Below are positions 24,018 through 36,362 of a stretch of DNA of 64,000 nt, one piece after another. Source of the stretch: Bradysia coprophila (lineage: Eukaryota > Arthropoda > Insecta > Diptera > Sciaridae); the NCBI RefSeq assembly GCF_014529535.1, contig NW_023503608.1:9784501-9848500 (forward strand), written 5' to 3'. The notes below the pieces were generated by a model, which saw nothing but the letters and a program-made list of their open reading frames with translations, searched no databases and had not been told where the DNA came from. Numbering within the stretch: the first letter of the stretch is position 1; the number at the start of each line of letters is the position of its first letter. A program made the position numbers and the translations under genes.

Positions 24018-26266
24018 CTAATTTTGCATCGGTTGTTCATCGATAACTCTGAGTATGTTGATTCCACTCCGACCAAGATTGACTCCTTCCAATAGTCCAG
24101 CGTTATTTGATTTCATGTACATCAAGAACTCGATGATAACATAAAAAACGTTGTTCCGGTCCTGAAATGAAAATTGAAACATCAGCCACTCTAATGGAAC
24201 CAGAAAGATGACACTTTAGACGGGAAAATATTACAGACTTTTCCTGTACTGGTATCGTATCAACTTACGTGAACGCTGTTGTGAATTTTACCGTCGCTGA
24301 TAAAATTCAGCTTCGGTTTCATTACGTTCGTGCAGAGTATGGCACATTTCGTCTTATTTTTCACTTCAGCTATAATTTCTTTCGGCGACTTTTTATCACC
24401 CGAAACGACATATCGATTAAAGAAAGCTCGTCCACCCGGTTGCGGCAACGGAGGTAATTGACTGTCCAAATACGTGCAGAACATGTGGAAGATTACCTGA
24501 AAAAATAGAACGGAAAAATAAAATTTTCTGCTCCGATGCAAATGATTCTACTGCACATACTGCCGAATCTGTCGGTAAATGTTCATCCCAATTCAGCGAA
24601 TTGTAATTTCCGCCCGAATTCCATCGATACTCCGACAAGACGCAACCTTTTGCCAAATCGTTGATGCGCCGAACCAGATATTCCTGATTCGTAGACATTT
24701 CCAAAAACGGAACGATCATTGGCAGAACCGGAGCCATGCACACCAGTTGATGATTTTCAGCAGTTTTCTTTAATCGATCCAATCCGACACTGCCGATTTT
24801 CAAATCGACAAATCCGCGACACTCAAACGCCTTATTCGTTTTCACAATTTCGGCTTCCAAGCGATGCAGCACAGTGCAGGCGATCCACATGCGCAAATTG
24901 TAAACGCTTTGCGTCAATTCGGACGAGCCGAAAGTTTTGATGATATCTGAATTGCCGTCATTGTCACCACAGGCACTTCGAAACATTCCTAGTTCATCCT
25001 TTGTTGATGAATTGGCTTGTAATGCTGTGAAAATAGAAATTTGAATTTTTCTCATAATTTTTGAATTTTGGAAATTTTACTTTGTGTGGGTGCTAGCTGG
25101 TAGATTGACGTCTTCAGCAGGTTGGCCGCATTATTACAGTAGTTCCATAAGAAATTTTTGGAATTTCGATCATTCTCCTCATTCCAATGCTCGACGACTT
25201 GAGACATACTCTTCTCTTGCCGCTCAATTTTCCTAGAGAACAAAAGCAAAGATTAGCCGAACCAACCAGACCATCAACTTGTACTCAAATACTAACCTCA
25301 AATACTGCTGCATGTCTTTCTCATCGGAAATAATTTCTCCTCTGTCGTTACTGTACTTGTATGGCGATGAAAATGATAACGGTGGCGAATTGGGCTGACT
25401 AAAATTACCGCTAACATTCATCGAATTATTCGCTCGGGTAGTCTGCCACGATGTGTTTGGACCAAAACTGTTCATGCTCAATCTCTGCGGAGACAGTTGA
25501 TTGACGGTCCAACAGGACGATGTCAAATTGCGATTCGAATCGTTCATGGATGAATGCCAACTCAGGGACGTTACATTTACTGCATTCGCATCTTTTCGGG
25601 GCGTTGGTCCCGTCGGTGGAGACGTTATAAACGAGGAATCTAGAATTATTTGCAAACTTAAGCTGAAATCTTTTACTGTGCGGATTGATTGTTAATGTCG
25701 ATGAATAGAAAATTGACTTGCCGTACTAGCAATGTTAAACAAAGACACTTACCTCCATCCTTAAACTGAAGCAACTCCCTTTGTTGAACGGTTCCCTGCA
25801 GCGGTTGTACGGTGAATAACAAATAGAAATATTTGCCAAAGTAATAGGCAACGCTCAGGGCAGTTAGAATGGCTCCAACACATTCAACATAATACCATTT
25901 GGATAGCGCATACGGTTCTTGATTGGAAATATCGAACAGTAACACAGAAAGGAGACAAACGTTGATTGTTCCCCATTTCAACGAATGTCGACTGAAATGA
26001 AATGTAGAAAAAGGTTACCCGACGAAATCTTCCCTTGTCAATGGTAGTGATTGAGCTCACCTAACTTTCGCGGAAAAGTTTAATTCTAGACCACGGGAAA
26101 CGATTTCACTTTTATGATACGGAGAATGTTGCCTGTACGATGAAGAAGCCAATGGTGACGACGATGCCGGTAGACTGCTGTGTATACATAAAAGAATGTT
26201 TTTTTTTTGATTGGCGCGAAAAATATCTTTGCGGTCTTACTTGTTGAATGGATCACTGCAATTCAT
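24018..26266 (-). CDS. Transmembrane protein 209 (TMEM209)
   Basis: Eight exons: 26266-26241, 26177-26061, 25991-25753, 25639-25297, 25232-25081, 25024-24561, 24496-24269, 24161-24018. Every phase closes, giving 570 residues; vertebrate TMEM209 is about 561. An N-terminal Ser-rich segment is followed by two hydrophobic spans (LKWGTINVCLLSVLLF and YVECVGAILTALSVAYYFGK). A long disordered Ser/Asn/Pro linker follows, then the conserved C-terminal domain of the family (Pfam cytochrome B561, N-terminal). Diagnostic stretches are VLHRLEAEIVKTNKAF, YLVRRINDLAKGCVLSEYRW, FCTYLDSQLPPLP and FYVIIEFLMYMKSNNAGLLE. TMEM209 is a nuclear-envelope/nucleoporin-associated membrane protein in mammals; its biochemical role is poorly defined. 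The tiny first exon (9 codons) is supported by the ATG, donor and phase. Confidence 0.94.
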
Positions 26267-26737
26267 TTTTAATGACCGAGTTTGACCGTTTAAAGAAAAT
26301 TTTTGTATTCGTCAGCCTTTACTCCGAAAGACTTGCGTCAATTAAATATTTTCACCTAATGTTTTACGGAATAAAACTCTAACGCACCGCTATTGTTTAC
26401 AAGGCAGGTTAGGATTTTGACGATGACAATTTTGACATTCGAACCTGAAACAATATTCGTTTTAGCGCCGCAACGGTAAAATCTCAAAGTTAGGTTTTGA
26501 TTTTAAATTTTGCACGGTTTGCACGCAGAGTTTGATGATCAAATTTGAGCATTTATCTGTTTGTTTGGTGATTTCTTGATAACACGATAACGTGAGAAAT
26601 ACTGAGTGTTATGGTCACGACCAGAGCGAAACGTCAAATGTCACAGCATTTTAACTGAAATAGGCTTATAAAGTAGAAAATTTCGAAGTGAGGGCCGTAC
26701 GAGTTTCATTTCTGTTCAAGGCTTAGACCTTAGAGTT

Positions 26738-27163
26738 AAGTGCCCATTCCACTTAAAAAAAGTACGCCGTGAGAGAGCCGTTAGAGCGCCGTGAGAGAGC
26801 AAACTGTCAAATAAACAAAGAAAAATTGGAAAAATTCAATTTTGTCTCTCACACGGAGTACTTTTTTTGGTAAGAGGAAACTAAGCATTATGCTTAAGCT
26901 GCGAGCGCACTTACACCGTTTAGCTCTCCGTTTACGTTTTAACAATGGAAAGTGGGAGGAGCTTCCATTGTTCACTCGTAAACGGAGTGCTAAACGGCGT
27001 AAGTGCGCTCGCAGCCTTAGTTTCCTCTTACCAAAAAAAGTACTCCGTGTGAGAGACAAAATTGAATTTTTTCAATTTTTCTTTGTTTATTTGACAGTTT
27101 GCTCTCTCACGGCGCTCTAACGGCTCTCTCACGGCGTACTTTTTTTAAGTGGAATCGGCACTT
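26738..27163. mobile_element. 426-bp near-perfect hairpin MITE
   Basis: The element folds on itself over almost its full length. The ends read AAGTGCC-ATTCCACTT on both sides, then GTACGCCGTGAGAGAGCCG, the CAATTTTGTCTCTCACACGG block, GTAAGAGGAAACTAAG, and a centre around CTCCGTTTACG. Both arms encode the same pseudo-frame, which is why a nearly identical 92-codon frame appears on both strands. Partial relatives occur at 52203-52472 and 62133-62265. No transposase is present, so it is non-autonomous. The right end abuts the next MITE within about 40 bp. Confidence 0.88.
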
Positions 27164-27203
27164 TATACTCTTGACACCTCTCGAGTATAACTTTATGGCT
27201 CTA

Positions 27204-27400
27204 TGGCAGAGTAAAAAAGACCAGACAGGAGCGACTCATTTTTGAAATGTCAAATAAGGGACCTATAGTGCACTGTATGAAAATGAACTCAAATGAACAC
27301 TGACATAAATTTAATAATTTTATTTACAAAAAAGAGCCACTAGATAATTCAGGTCCCTAGTAAAGGCAAGCGCTCCTGCCAGGTTTACTTTCTCTGCCGT
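27204..27400. mobile_element. MITE with GGCAGAGTAAA...GGCAGGAGCG inverted ends
   Basis: Terminal inverted repeats TGGCAGAGTAAA..ACCAGACAGGAGCG and CGCTCCTGCCAGG..CTCTGCCGT. The interior includes TCAAATGAACACTGACATAA. A second copy with better ends lies at 60953-61137 (same ends, same interior). Length about 197 bp, non-coding. Confidence 0.82.
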
Positions 27401-29356
27401 GACTTAAGCATCGCTCGTTTGAAAATTTAAGACATGGTTCGCTTTGATTATTATAATAATTTACTGAAAACGAATTCGTAATTTATGAGAAAGCAAGGCA
27501 GTTTGATGATATGTTTGTAACAATTGCAAAAATCTATTGAGAAAATAGTCAGTCAAGCGACCTGACCCATCCAAAAGGTGGGGATTGGTTTTAATAAATG
27601 AAATGAAGTGTTTCCGATCTTCGCAATGGCTTTGTGAGAAAATTGTGTACTTGATAAATCTTACTATTTTTTTCATAACTTCCAATTTAGTGCCAACAAC
27701 TCGCGCTTTTCCGGTTAATTTTTCTGCTGAAAATTAAGTTCCGATTAAAAATGGAAACTTTAATAAAACCATCGTCTGACTGCAAACATTTATATATTTT
27801 CTATAATTTTTCAATTAACATTTAAATACAAAAATTTTGTTAATTGGACACTTAATTATTTTTGTAGAATTCAATTGGAAAAATTCTTAAATTTCACTTT
27901 AACAAAATTTATGATATGCTCTGTGTGATTATGACTTCTATGCTGGTATGTTTAGGAAATGATCTAGGAACGAAAGGAAAAAAAAGGTCTGAGAATTTAA
28001 AACTTACGTATAATGAGTTGTGGATGTCTAAAACAAAATAGGAAATTTGTAATAGGGAGCCTTTTCGAACGTTCAGAAAGTATTCAATGATGGTCGTCAC
28101 GGCCGAAATGTTAGAATGTATCCACAAAGGAAATAAAAATTTCCAAATTAAATATTTTAAGATTTTTTTAAATCTCACATCGCTCTACTGATTTTGTTTT
28201 TCTTTTAAAACTACACTTTTTGATTTCTTCGAACGACGTAGTTTACACAAAGAGCCTCGAAGAGGTTTGCACCCCGAAGTACGGTCATGAAATACAAGCA
28301 ATACAGCTGAAACACAAATTGATCTAAATTTTCCTAAAACATATGAATACAACTGACGAGTCGCGACGTCAATTTTTTGGACGAGAAATGTAAAATCTTC
28401 GGTGTGCAAGAAAGCCTGATATTTATGTCGCTACTAATTAAGACCCTATTCACGGTGTTAAATGGACTGGATGTTAAATTTAAGCATTGCCCGTCAACCA
28501 ATCTCACATTGAATCACAGTGCTCCCGTGCTAGGGAAATACAACCCGATTATTCTCTTATAATCTTTGAAGAGCTTTTACGTTTGAGTTGCTTTGCTAAA
28601 GTAAAAATTGGCCTTTTCATTATATTACTAAACAAATTGGACACTCGAAAAGGCACAGAATGCAGAAGTCAATTTTTCGGTCTAAATGCACCGACGTAAT
28701 TCCAATACAAAAATTAGGAACATTTATAGCCTAATTAGTCGTAAGCCTAACCACTTTGATTTCTCAATACGCGTGAATTATCCAGGTCTTTACGTTTGAT
28801 GTCCTAAAATATCACCTTCACGGCAGCTCTACCACTTCCACTTCATTCAAAATATCACAGAGTTTCAGAGAAACAGAAGAAAGTGAAAGCTGGTTTGTTA
28901 AGGCGTTAAGGATTAGAATTTAACCCAAAATTACAAAATAGACAGATCTTATTGGGATGCTTATAGAGCTTGTTTTTAATGTTGATGAAGATGACACTTT
29001 AATTGTAACAACAGTCGCACAACGTCCAATTTTACGATACACGGGGAGTTGATATGTTGATTATATGGGGTTCATTTGAATTTGAATTTCCTTTTACTTA
29101 ATTGAAATTATCTACCCGAATAACAATAATTAATCAAATTTTTAAGAGTTAAATATGAGTTGAACATCTTAATTGGTTGAAGATTTTAAAATTTAAATTT
29201 TTCCATTTTTTTGGTTTGTTCGAAAGATTTCCTTCTACTGTATCGTACAAACGGCCGATGAGTCTGCACTTGAGTTGTTCAGTCTACGTTTCATTCCCTC
29301 CAAATAAACATCTGTGCACAAAATTTAAACGATTAGAATTAAGAGAAAGAAAAAAA
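27401..29356. other. Intergenic / 3' region of the INPP5E gene
   Basis: A+T-rich. A minus-strand frame ending at 28185, preceded by a good acceptor (TTTCAG at about 28312), encodes a basic tail with CKLRRSKKSKS. Its phase would fit an alternative splice from the INPP5E exon at 29408, but the peptide does not resemble the family, so I do not annotate it. Confidence 0.35.
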
Positions 29357-32300
29357 TTATTTTTTCATCATCATACCCCGATTGAAAAGTCCAGCAGCTA
29401 GCGGAACACTTTACAAACAAAAAAAGGAAATAACTTTACTCTTCAGCAATAAATTCTCAGCACATTTCCATTCACTTACGTATCAATGCCTGGTCGAATC
29501 GGATTTCGAAAAAGCGCCCAAACCGGCTTGTGATCGGATGTCACAATACTCGGCACGGAATCGTAAGCTAGACATTCCACTTGACTAGGATGTAACAAGC
29601 TCGCTAAATTGCTGCCGCGACGAATGCCAATCGGCATTGATTTGTATTTGAATAAAATTCGGTCAGTGTACGCTGGTGCCCGTTGTTTGCTGCTGGTATC
29701 GAATTGTTGCGTTCCGGGATCGTACTGCAAAATTCAATGTCAACGAATAAAATTCAGTTAGAGGTCGAATAACTGTTTCATCTGAGTTGGAAGATCAGGA
29801 AATCAGGATGGCCCTTTCAGTTCATAATCAGGGATTAGCGAAAATTACCAAAAATATTTTCATTTAAAAATCCTGCAATTTATGTAGTCGTTTCGACGAC
29901 GTAATGAAGTCATGCATTACTTACTAATAGACAAGTCAGGTGCAATCTTTTCATCAAAAAATAATAGACGTTTCGAAATGGACATGAACACTTTTTTATA
30001 GGAGTTTCTAAACTAGTAACATCCCAAAAACAACCCAAACTTACTTTGTATGTCGGTGGAAATGTAATATTAGCCTCCTTGAAGTCTTTGAACGCAGCGC
30101 CATTCGACAATACCGATTTCAGTTGATCCGTGTGCATATAACCGTTTGGCAAATGGGCTGGCAATGGAAATTTTGTGGTTTCGATCCACTTGAGCACTTT
30201 TTCTCTTGGTTCGCCTAAACGAAAATTCAAATCACCCGACCAGTACACACAATCGAAATTCTGCGTTACGTCTCGGTTCTTGTTCTTTATGTTCAAATTT
30301 CGCGGCAAATCCAACGAATGAATGATCCGTTTTACGTCTGAAACCCGTTCTTTCACTTTCTGTTGATGGGCGGTCAAATGGGAAGTTACGAATAGCATTG
30401 TTGTACCGAATAAGCAAAAGGATATGGCAACAGCTCCCTTCGTTCGAAACGCGGTTCCAGGTCGAACTGATAGACTGTCGTCTTCCGGCACTGAGCAGAA
30501 CCAAATCAAATCGCGTCGTATAAAAACAGCAAGGTGCAGTGTCCCCAAACCAGCCGAATGGAGTAAGATGTGTGTTGGACCCAGGGTTTCTTGCAGCGAA
30601 ACTTCCCATTCGAAGCGTTCGGAGCATGATTCTTGTGTTCCAATAGCCACTAGATCGGGTATGTGATCAATGCCACTGGGTAGCACAAAATCATTCATCA
30701 ATCTGTGAACATTTTGTTTGGTATTAAACGATTACATTCGGTTCAATGAATTAATAGTGGGATACTGAACATGCGGTCGGTCGAGTAATATTTTACCCAA
30801 TCTTTTCAAAGCTTCTCTACTGAACTGTAATTTGCAGATACAATTTTGTTGTGCGCATGCAAAGCGAAAGATTCGGTCTGTACTCCATTTATCTTGTAGA
30901 CCTTCAATCTTTTAATTCATTAAACATGATGACTTGAAAATGCAGTAACAAGATGTTAGTTCTTCTACCTCTATGTTATTTCCTACGTCATAGTCACTAA
31001 TCACTAATGTTAGTCACGATGGTTAGTCATGTTTGTAAACTTAAATTGTAATTTTACATGCAACCATCCTACGTACACACTTTCTTTTTGCTCGCTACAT
31101 TAAGTGATGACAAGTTCGCTCAGTGATATGCAATGAATGTCGACAGTGAATATTGAACTGAATTCTCTAGAGAGGTTTCGTCTAGATTTTTGGGGATTGT
31201 GCAGCTTTAAAATGGCAGAATTCAAACGGTGCAAGTAAACCACGGAACTTACTTCGGTGGGTTGTGTTCGTTCATATTCCAGGTTCCAACAAAAATCTTC
31301 ACTTCTCGTGTCGGTAGAACTCTGTCCAATTCAGCCGGACCGAATAATGAGTTTATTGCCAGGCATCCAGCTAGGTAATTTCTGCAAATGGAATTTAAGA
31401 TTTTGTTAGATTTTAATTTAATTTTAATTTTAATGATCTTGAGTGTTCCAACGATCGGGACTAAGTATGATCCGACAGACTCCTCCCATCTAATAACTCT
31501 GGTTAGGAACAATTCTCGTACAATATCTAATGTTACACTCCAAAATATGGAGTTCGGTTTGTAACTTATGCTGTAAGGAAATCTTCGGTACACTGCAAAT
31601 GGTAGTGATGGATTCTTTTGAAAAACAGCCTACCGAAATCGGACGCATTTTCCAGTGGACTTTTTTATATGGGCCTAGAAAGGTATTCGACCCTAGAAGC
31701 CAAAAACACTTTCAAAAAAATTCTTCGAAATTTGTGTCGCTGGTGAAAGGTAATCAAAAACCGAAAACTTGCACAGGAAGTGAATGGATAGCAGTATTTC
31801 ACATCACTTTCAGTATTTCAAGCTCTGTGTGATTGAATGAGGTCCGTAAAAATGCCGTGGACTAAATTTTGATCACAAAGGTATCAATTCGCTTACCTTT
31901 CCCTAGCCCGTTCAACTGGTATCAAATGTAGTAATTGTGCAGCTATCAGCGACTGTTTGGCCAGCGAATCAGCGCTAGCAGTCGATGGACGACCAGTTAA
32001 AACATCGTAGGACATGGACCGATTATTGTTCGGTATCGCTTCATCGGATGGCTTCTCCGAAATGTTCGGCGACGAAAAATGCTGTTCATTCGACGCCAGA
32101 TCGATCGAAATGCCTGGAGGTAACAATTTTTGCCTGAATCGTGATCGACAAGCAGACATAGCAATCGAAGACTGATATTCATTGAACACTGGTTTCGGCG
32201 CCTCTTTTTTCACTTCCGCATCAACGACAGGACCCTGCTGCTGTTGAACGAGCACATTAATCTCGTTTGGATTGTCGGGCGATTTATGCACGATGACAAC

Positions 32301-32666
32301 TGGTTCATCTTTGACGACATTTCCATTGCAATGGTACGTATCTTGCGAGGGTTTCGTTTCGGAACTTTTGTGTAAATTCGGAGATAGCGAGGTGGCTGAT
32401 TCAATAGAGCAACAAAGGTTGAATTGATGACTGAATCGGTTACTACTTTTGGCTGGATCTGTTGTCAATGTTTGACTCGAGTTATGACGCCTTAAAACGC
32501 TAGATTGATGGTACTGTTTTATTGGCGTCGACTGTACGGAAACACTTTTTTCCTCGGGATTTGTTTGAACGGAATCATTGTGTGGTTCTACTTTGGTGGA
32601 CCGTCTGGATAGGATGTTTAACAGTGATTTACGTTTAGGATTTGTTTTGTCTTTGTCACGGTTCAT
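29357..32666 (-). CDS. INPP5E-type inositol polyphosphate 5-phosphatase
   Basis: Five exons: 32666-31897, 31381-31253, 30702-30045, 29724-29480, 29408-29357, all GT-AG and in phase, 617 residues (human INPP5E 644). The N-terminal 250 residues are disordered and basic/Ser-rich. [20 protein letters not shown] and [10 protein letters not shown] (about 289) open the catalytic domain. The two signature 5-phosphatase motifs are WSGDLNFRL (about residue 454) and [13 protein letters not shown] (about 537), and [10 protein letters not shown] closes the fold. [13 protein letters not shown] matches the INPP5E-specific C-terminal segment. The enzyme removes the 5-phosphate from PI(4,5)P2 and PI(3,4,5)P3, in animals notably at the cilium. 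As modelled the protein ends GMMMKK without the CaaX prenylation box of the mammalian enzyme. A donor-like GGTATG just before the end could lead to another exon. Confidence 0.93.
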
Positions 32667-34128
32667 AATTTATTAAATTTGTAAATATTTTACGTTTTTC
32701 ACTTTGATTTATTGCGTTTTAAGCTCGCGTTTTTAACTTACTTTTACTTATACTTAGTAAATATCACAACAATTATTTTTTTGAATCCATTTTTGGTTTA
32801 GTTTAATCATTTCTTTAGTTAGTTTTATATTATAGTTGAGAGATTCAGGAAGTCTTTTAATCATAAGGCGATAGTTGATATATTGTCATTTTATAGTAAA
32901 GTTGAGATCGTCCACAATTACGATGAATTGAGCCCATAATGGCACCATAATGTTAGTTGATAACAATTGAACGAATCTGCAGCAATCAATTAATATTACA
33001 ATCGAATTAGATTCAATTATAGAACTTTATATACTTATATCGTGTGAAAAATCGAATTCGGAAGAAGTTTTCTTACCTGAACATTATTTTCTCTTATACA
33101 CAGCAACTCGTTCACACAATGAAAGAACTGATGAAAAACTTTTTATTTATTACTTATTTCTCACTCACATGATCAACAACAATTTGTCCACTAGGAAAAT
33201 GTTTCGAAATCAATTTACATTCGCTTGTTTATAATGTGACGTTATATTACACAATTTACGTTCTTATTTATCTGTTATTGACCGTCTAGTCTAATCATTT
33301 TATGTAATTAAAATTAAGAGAAAAAGTACTATAACTTAACCGAAAAACACCTGTCAACCGATATAATATATAAGTTTTTCTGTACGATGACGGCGCGTCG
33401 GGATGACGACGTCATATTAATAAATGAAATTTTTTTGTTTGGTTTTTCCGTCGCGGTCGTCTCGAAATTCGCAATTGTTGGTTCGAAAACAATTGAAATG
33501 AAAATCCGCGGGAAAATCTTCGAAAGATTTTTCAAATGTTTCGAGGACGAAATCTTTTTTAGAATTTGTCGCGTGTTTCGTGTAATTGCTTGCACATTTT
33601 TTGCGTAGCTATGGATGATTGATTTACGCAAATAATATATATTTTATGCCACTCAGCATCATAATGTGCAAAATTTGCAAACTTTAGACGATGAAAGTTA
33701 AATGGTTAATTATCTAATTTCATTGACTTTAGATGCCTCTGTGGTATAAAACTTTGTATGCAACTCGACTCAAAGTATTTTAGTAGGTTCACGATGTGTA
33801 TTACTTTTACACACCTAGAGTCTAACAAAGTACTTTGCACCTCGATTGCATAAATAACTAGTACACAAGCCTCCTTCGAATTGTTTATATCAAACTGGAA
33901 CTATGCAGATTGCAGACACATAATTATTTAATAAACTGAAAAGAATAAATGAACCTAATTTCAGGGTTTTAAGAGCACTAGAGGTGCTCCAATGACTTGG
34001 AGGCTTCCAACGTTGAAATATTTTGTCCATATAAACCGAGTTAACAGTTACACGCAGAGAAGCTAGAGCTCTCTACTCTAATATGAATTACTCCGACGTC
34101 CGACTACAAACTAACTCTCAACGGTTGC
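32667..34128. other. Upstream region of INPP5E
   Basis: Promoter/5' UTR side of INPP5E. A minus-strand GTAAG donor at about 33076 may end a non-coding first exon. Short opposing frames at 33329-33631 lack motifs. A decayed inverted repeat (ATGCAACTCGACTCAAAGTA / TACTTTGCACCTCGATTGCAT) spans about 33757-33852. Confidence 0.4.
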
Positions 34129-34236
34129 TAGGAATCTCGCGCCGCGTCATTCACAATAATTCACATTTTGACACATTTTGTATAAGGAAGATGTCACTTT
34201 GTGAGTTATTGTGAATGACGCGGCGCGAGATTCCCT
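34129..34236. mobile_element. Palindromic MITE, GGAATCTCGCGCCGCG arms
   Basis: Perfect 29-bp inverted repeats, 34131-34159 and 34206-34234, extend imperfectly inward (TTCACATTTTGACA / TGTCACTTTGTGA). TA bases flank the element on both sides, with a one-base ambiguity on the right, suggesting a Tc1/mariner-type target. Non-coding; loop about 46 bp. Confidence 0.8.
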
Positions 34237-35065
34237 AACACCTTCTCAACACATCCGCATAAAACCCGACAGATGGATAAGCCAGAAAAATCAGATAGTA
34301 TGCTTATTTCTACAGTAAATCTGAGAAGAGGGGTCTATTTTCCGTTAAAACAATCTGTTCAGTTGAATCAGTTGGATCAGAACCACTTTGGCCTTCTATC
34401 GGCCAGCCCGAGAACCATTCCTACATCGAAATAATATTTTCGAAAATTCGAACAGTTTGACAAACAGAATTTCATCATGACACACACAACACTTACTCTT
34501 CACTCTAAAATAAATTCGTGTAATTCATTTCTCCAATTTCTATAACACGATTTTGATTGTCATAATAAATTTATGTTCGACGCGATTGTGCATTTTTAAT
34601 AAAGATCAATAAGAATTCTAATTTGAACTGTATTTCGGTGAGGTTAAAAATCAATTGAATGGAAAATGTGATAGCAACAAAAAAAAAACTAGCGAAACAA
34701 AATGAATGAAAATGTGTGGTGATGTGATTGATTGAAAGCAAGAAGTAGAAATAACAAAAAGGATTGGTAAGTAAAATAAAGACAAATATCCTAAAGTTGG
34801 AATGCAACGAATTGATAAATACCCGGAACATGGACGTATTCCTTAATCGAGCTCCCCATTTGCTATTTTGATTGTTGTCTGTTTTTCGTTCTTGTAATAT
34901 TATAAGTGGGTAAGGTGTGACTTCACTTCAGTGATTATATTTGCCTTTATCAATATACACTTTGCTTCTTATCGCTCCCTATAATACGTTCATCACGTTC
35001 GAGCTTATCTCGTCGAAGTGAATTTGTGAACATTATAATTAATTAATTATAATTTCGTCGGGTGC
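34237..35065. other. Intergenic, nothing recognised
   Basis: A+T-rich spacer between two MITEs; short hydrophobic frames only. Confidence 0.4.
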
Positions 35066-35067
35066 TA

Positions 35068-35195
35068 GGGTACGGACCCCAGTATTCGGCATAGTTTAGA
35101 ATATCGGCCATCTATTGTTTAGAACAATGAAACCCAATGAAACCCATTGTTGTGGCCGATATTCTAAACTATGCCGAATACTGGGGTCCGTACCC
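35068..35195. mobile_element. Tc1/mariner-like MITE with TA target duplication
   Basis: Arms of 43 bp are perfectly inverted (GGGTACGGACCCCAGTATTC ... GAATACTGGGGTCCGTACCC). TA lies immediately outside both ends (35066-35067 and 35196-35197), the signature of Tc1/mariner insertion. The 42-bp centre contains a doubled GAAACCCA. No transposase; perfect arms suggest recent mobility or gene conversion. Confidence 0.9.
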
Positions 35196-35934
35196 TATCT
35201 CTGATGTTGACTTTGCTTTGTAAATTAATTGTGTGTATTTATTCACAAATGAGTCCTCGTTCTGTTGTACGTCTACTGTCTACTCAGTGTTGGACTTGTT
35301 ATGCATATTTCTTTCAACAAAGTCAATGAGTGTTTGGGAGAAAAAAGATGTTCGTTTAATGTTAATGTATGGTAATTGATCTGTAACCTTTTTGGTAGTG
35401 AATTCATTCTGTTGATTTACAAAGTACCATTGATACCGTATACATTGCGGAACGAGACGGCTGTCGTAATTAGTTGTAAGTGTCACAGAGTGCCTTGTGG
35501 CTTGATAGGGATTTACTTTCACTATTTTCGTCGTGCTCTTCTGTGCCTTGATTCTGGATGGCTATATTTTGTATTTTTTGGGACTCGCGACGGTACATAC
35601 TTTTCGTAATTCATTCAAACACTTCCTCAATTTAATTCCAGCGAAGAATTGTATCAACAATGTTTGTTTTTCTCGGAGATACGAGAAAAGTAGTGGACAA
35701 TCAGTTACAATCACAGTCAATAGCGGTCACAGTGATAATACTTCTTATTAACGGTTTGAGATCTGAATACCAAAGGCCCTACCACTACCTTCTACTACAG
35801 ACAAATTGGTTGACGTATTTCTTTTACAATGGATATTTTTCTTCCACTGACTTCAGAGCCCAAAGATCATTTGGTTTTTACGAAAAGTTAAACTCCACGT
35901 CGCATTTTGTATGGCAGAAAACACGAACACACTA

Positions 35935-36362
35935 GCAATTTCTCGTTGATGATCGACTTTGTAATCGACCAATAAAAGGTAAAATAAAGTTTTGCACCAT
36001 CGGTCGATTACAATGGTATGTTTTCCAAGTAAAATAAAGTTTTGTACCAATGGTCGATTACAAGACTGAAGATGGTTAGACCACGCTAACCTCTGACCAC
36101 CACTGGTTCCGGAGGTCGAAACAGCATTTTATCTCCACTTTCGCTTCACGCGATCCATGGGAAAGGGAAGAGTAATTATGCTCTGTTTGTTTGTTTTGGT
36201 GATTGTTCTGCATATTAGATAACGCCACCACTGGAATTAGTATGTTTTCCATGTAAAATAAATTTTTGTATACCATTGGTCGATTACAATACTGGATTTT
36301 CCGTTGCTTAGCCTGTGGTGAATATCCAACATAATTGTCAATCCCATCAACGCAAAGTTTCT
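35935..36362. mobile_element. Composite of pav-intron-type MITE fragments and tandem units
   Basis: The left edge AGCAATTTCTCGTTGATGATC and right part TTAGCCTGTGGTGAATATCC...CATCAACGCAAAGTTT match the ends and loop of the element at 12234-12347. Between them are three copies of a ~35-50 bp unit (AAAATAAAGTTTTG-ACCA-TGGTCGATTACAA) at 35981-36030, 36031-36064 and 36241-36290. An unrelated ~165-bp insert separates the second and third copies. Confidence 0.7.

Noticed and set aside
26781-27120. Two nearly identical 92-codon frames on opposite strands
   Set aside because: They are the two arms of the palindromic MITE at 26738-27163; the identical peptide is a consequence of self-complementarity.
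28185-28409. Basic frame as a final INPP5E exon
   Set aside because: Phase fits, but the peptide does not resemble the INPP5E C-terminus and the implied intron is about 1 kb; kept only as a note.
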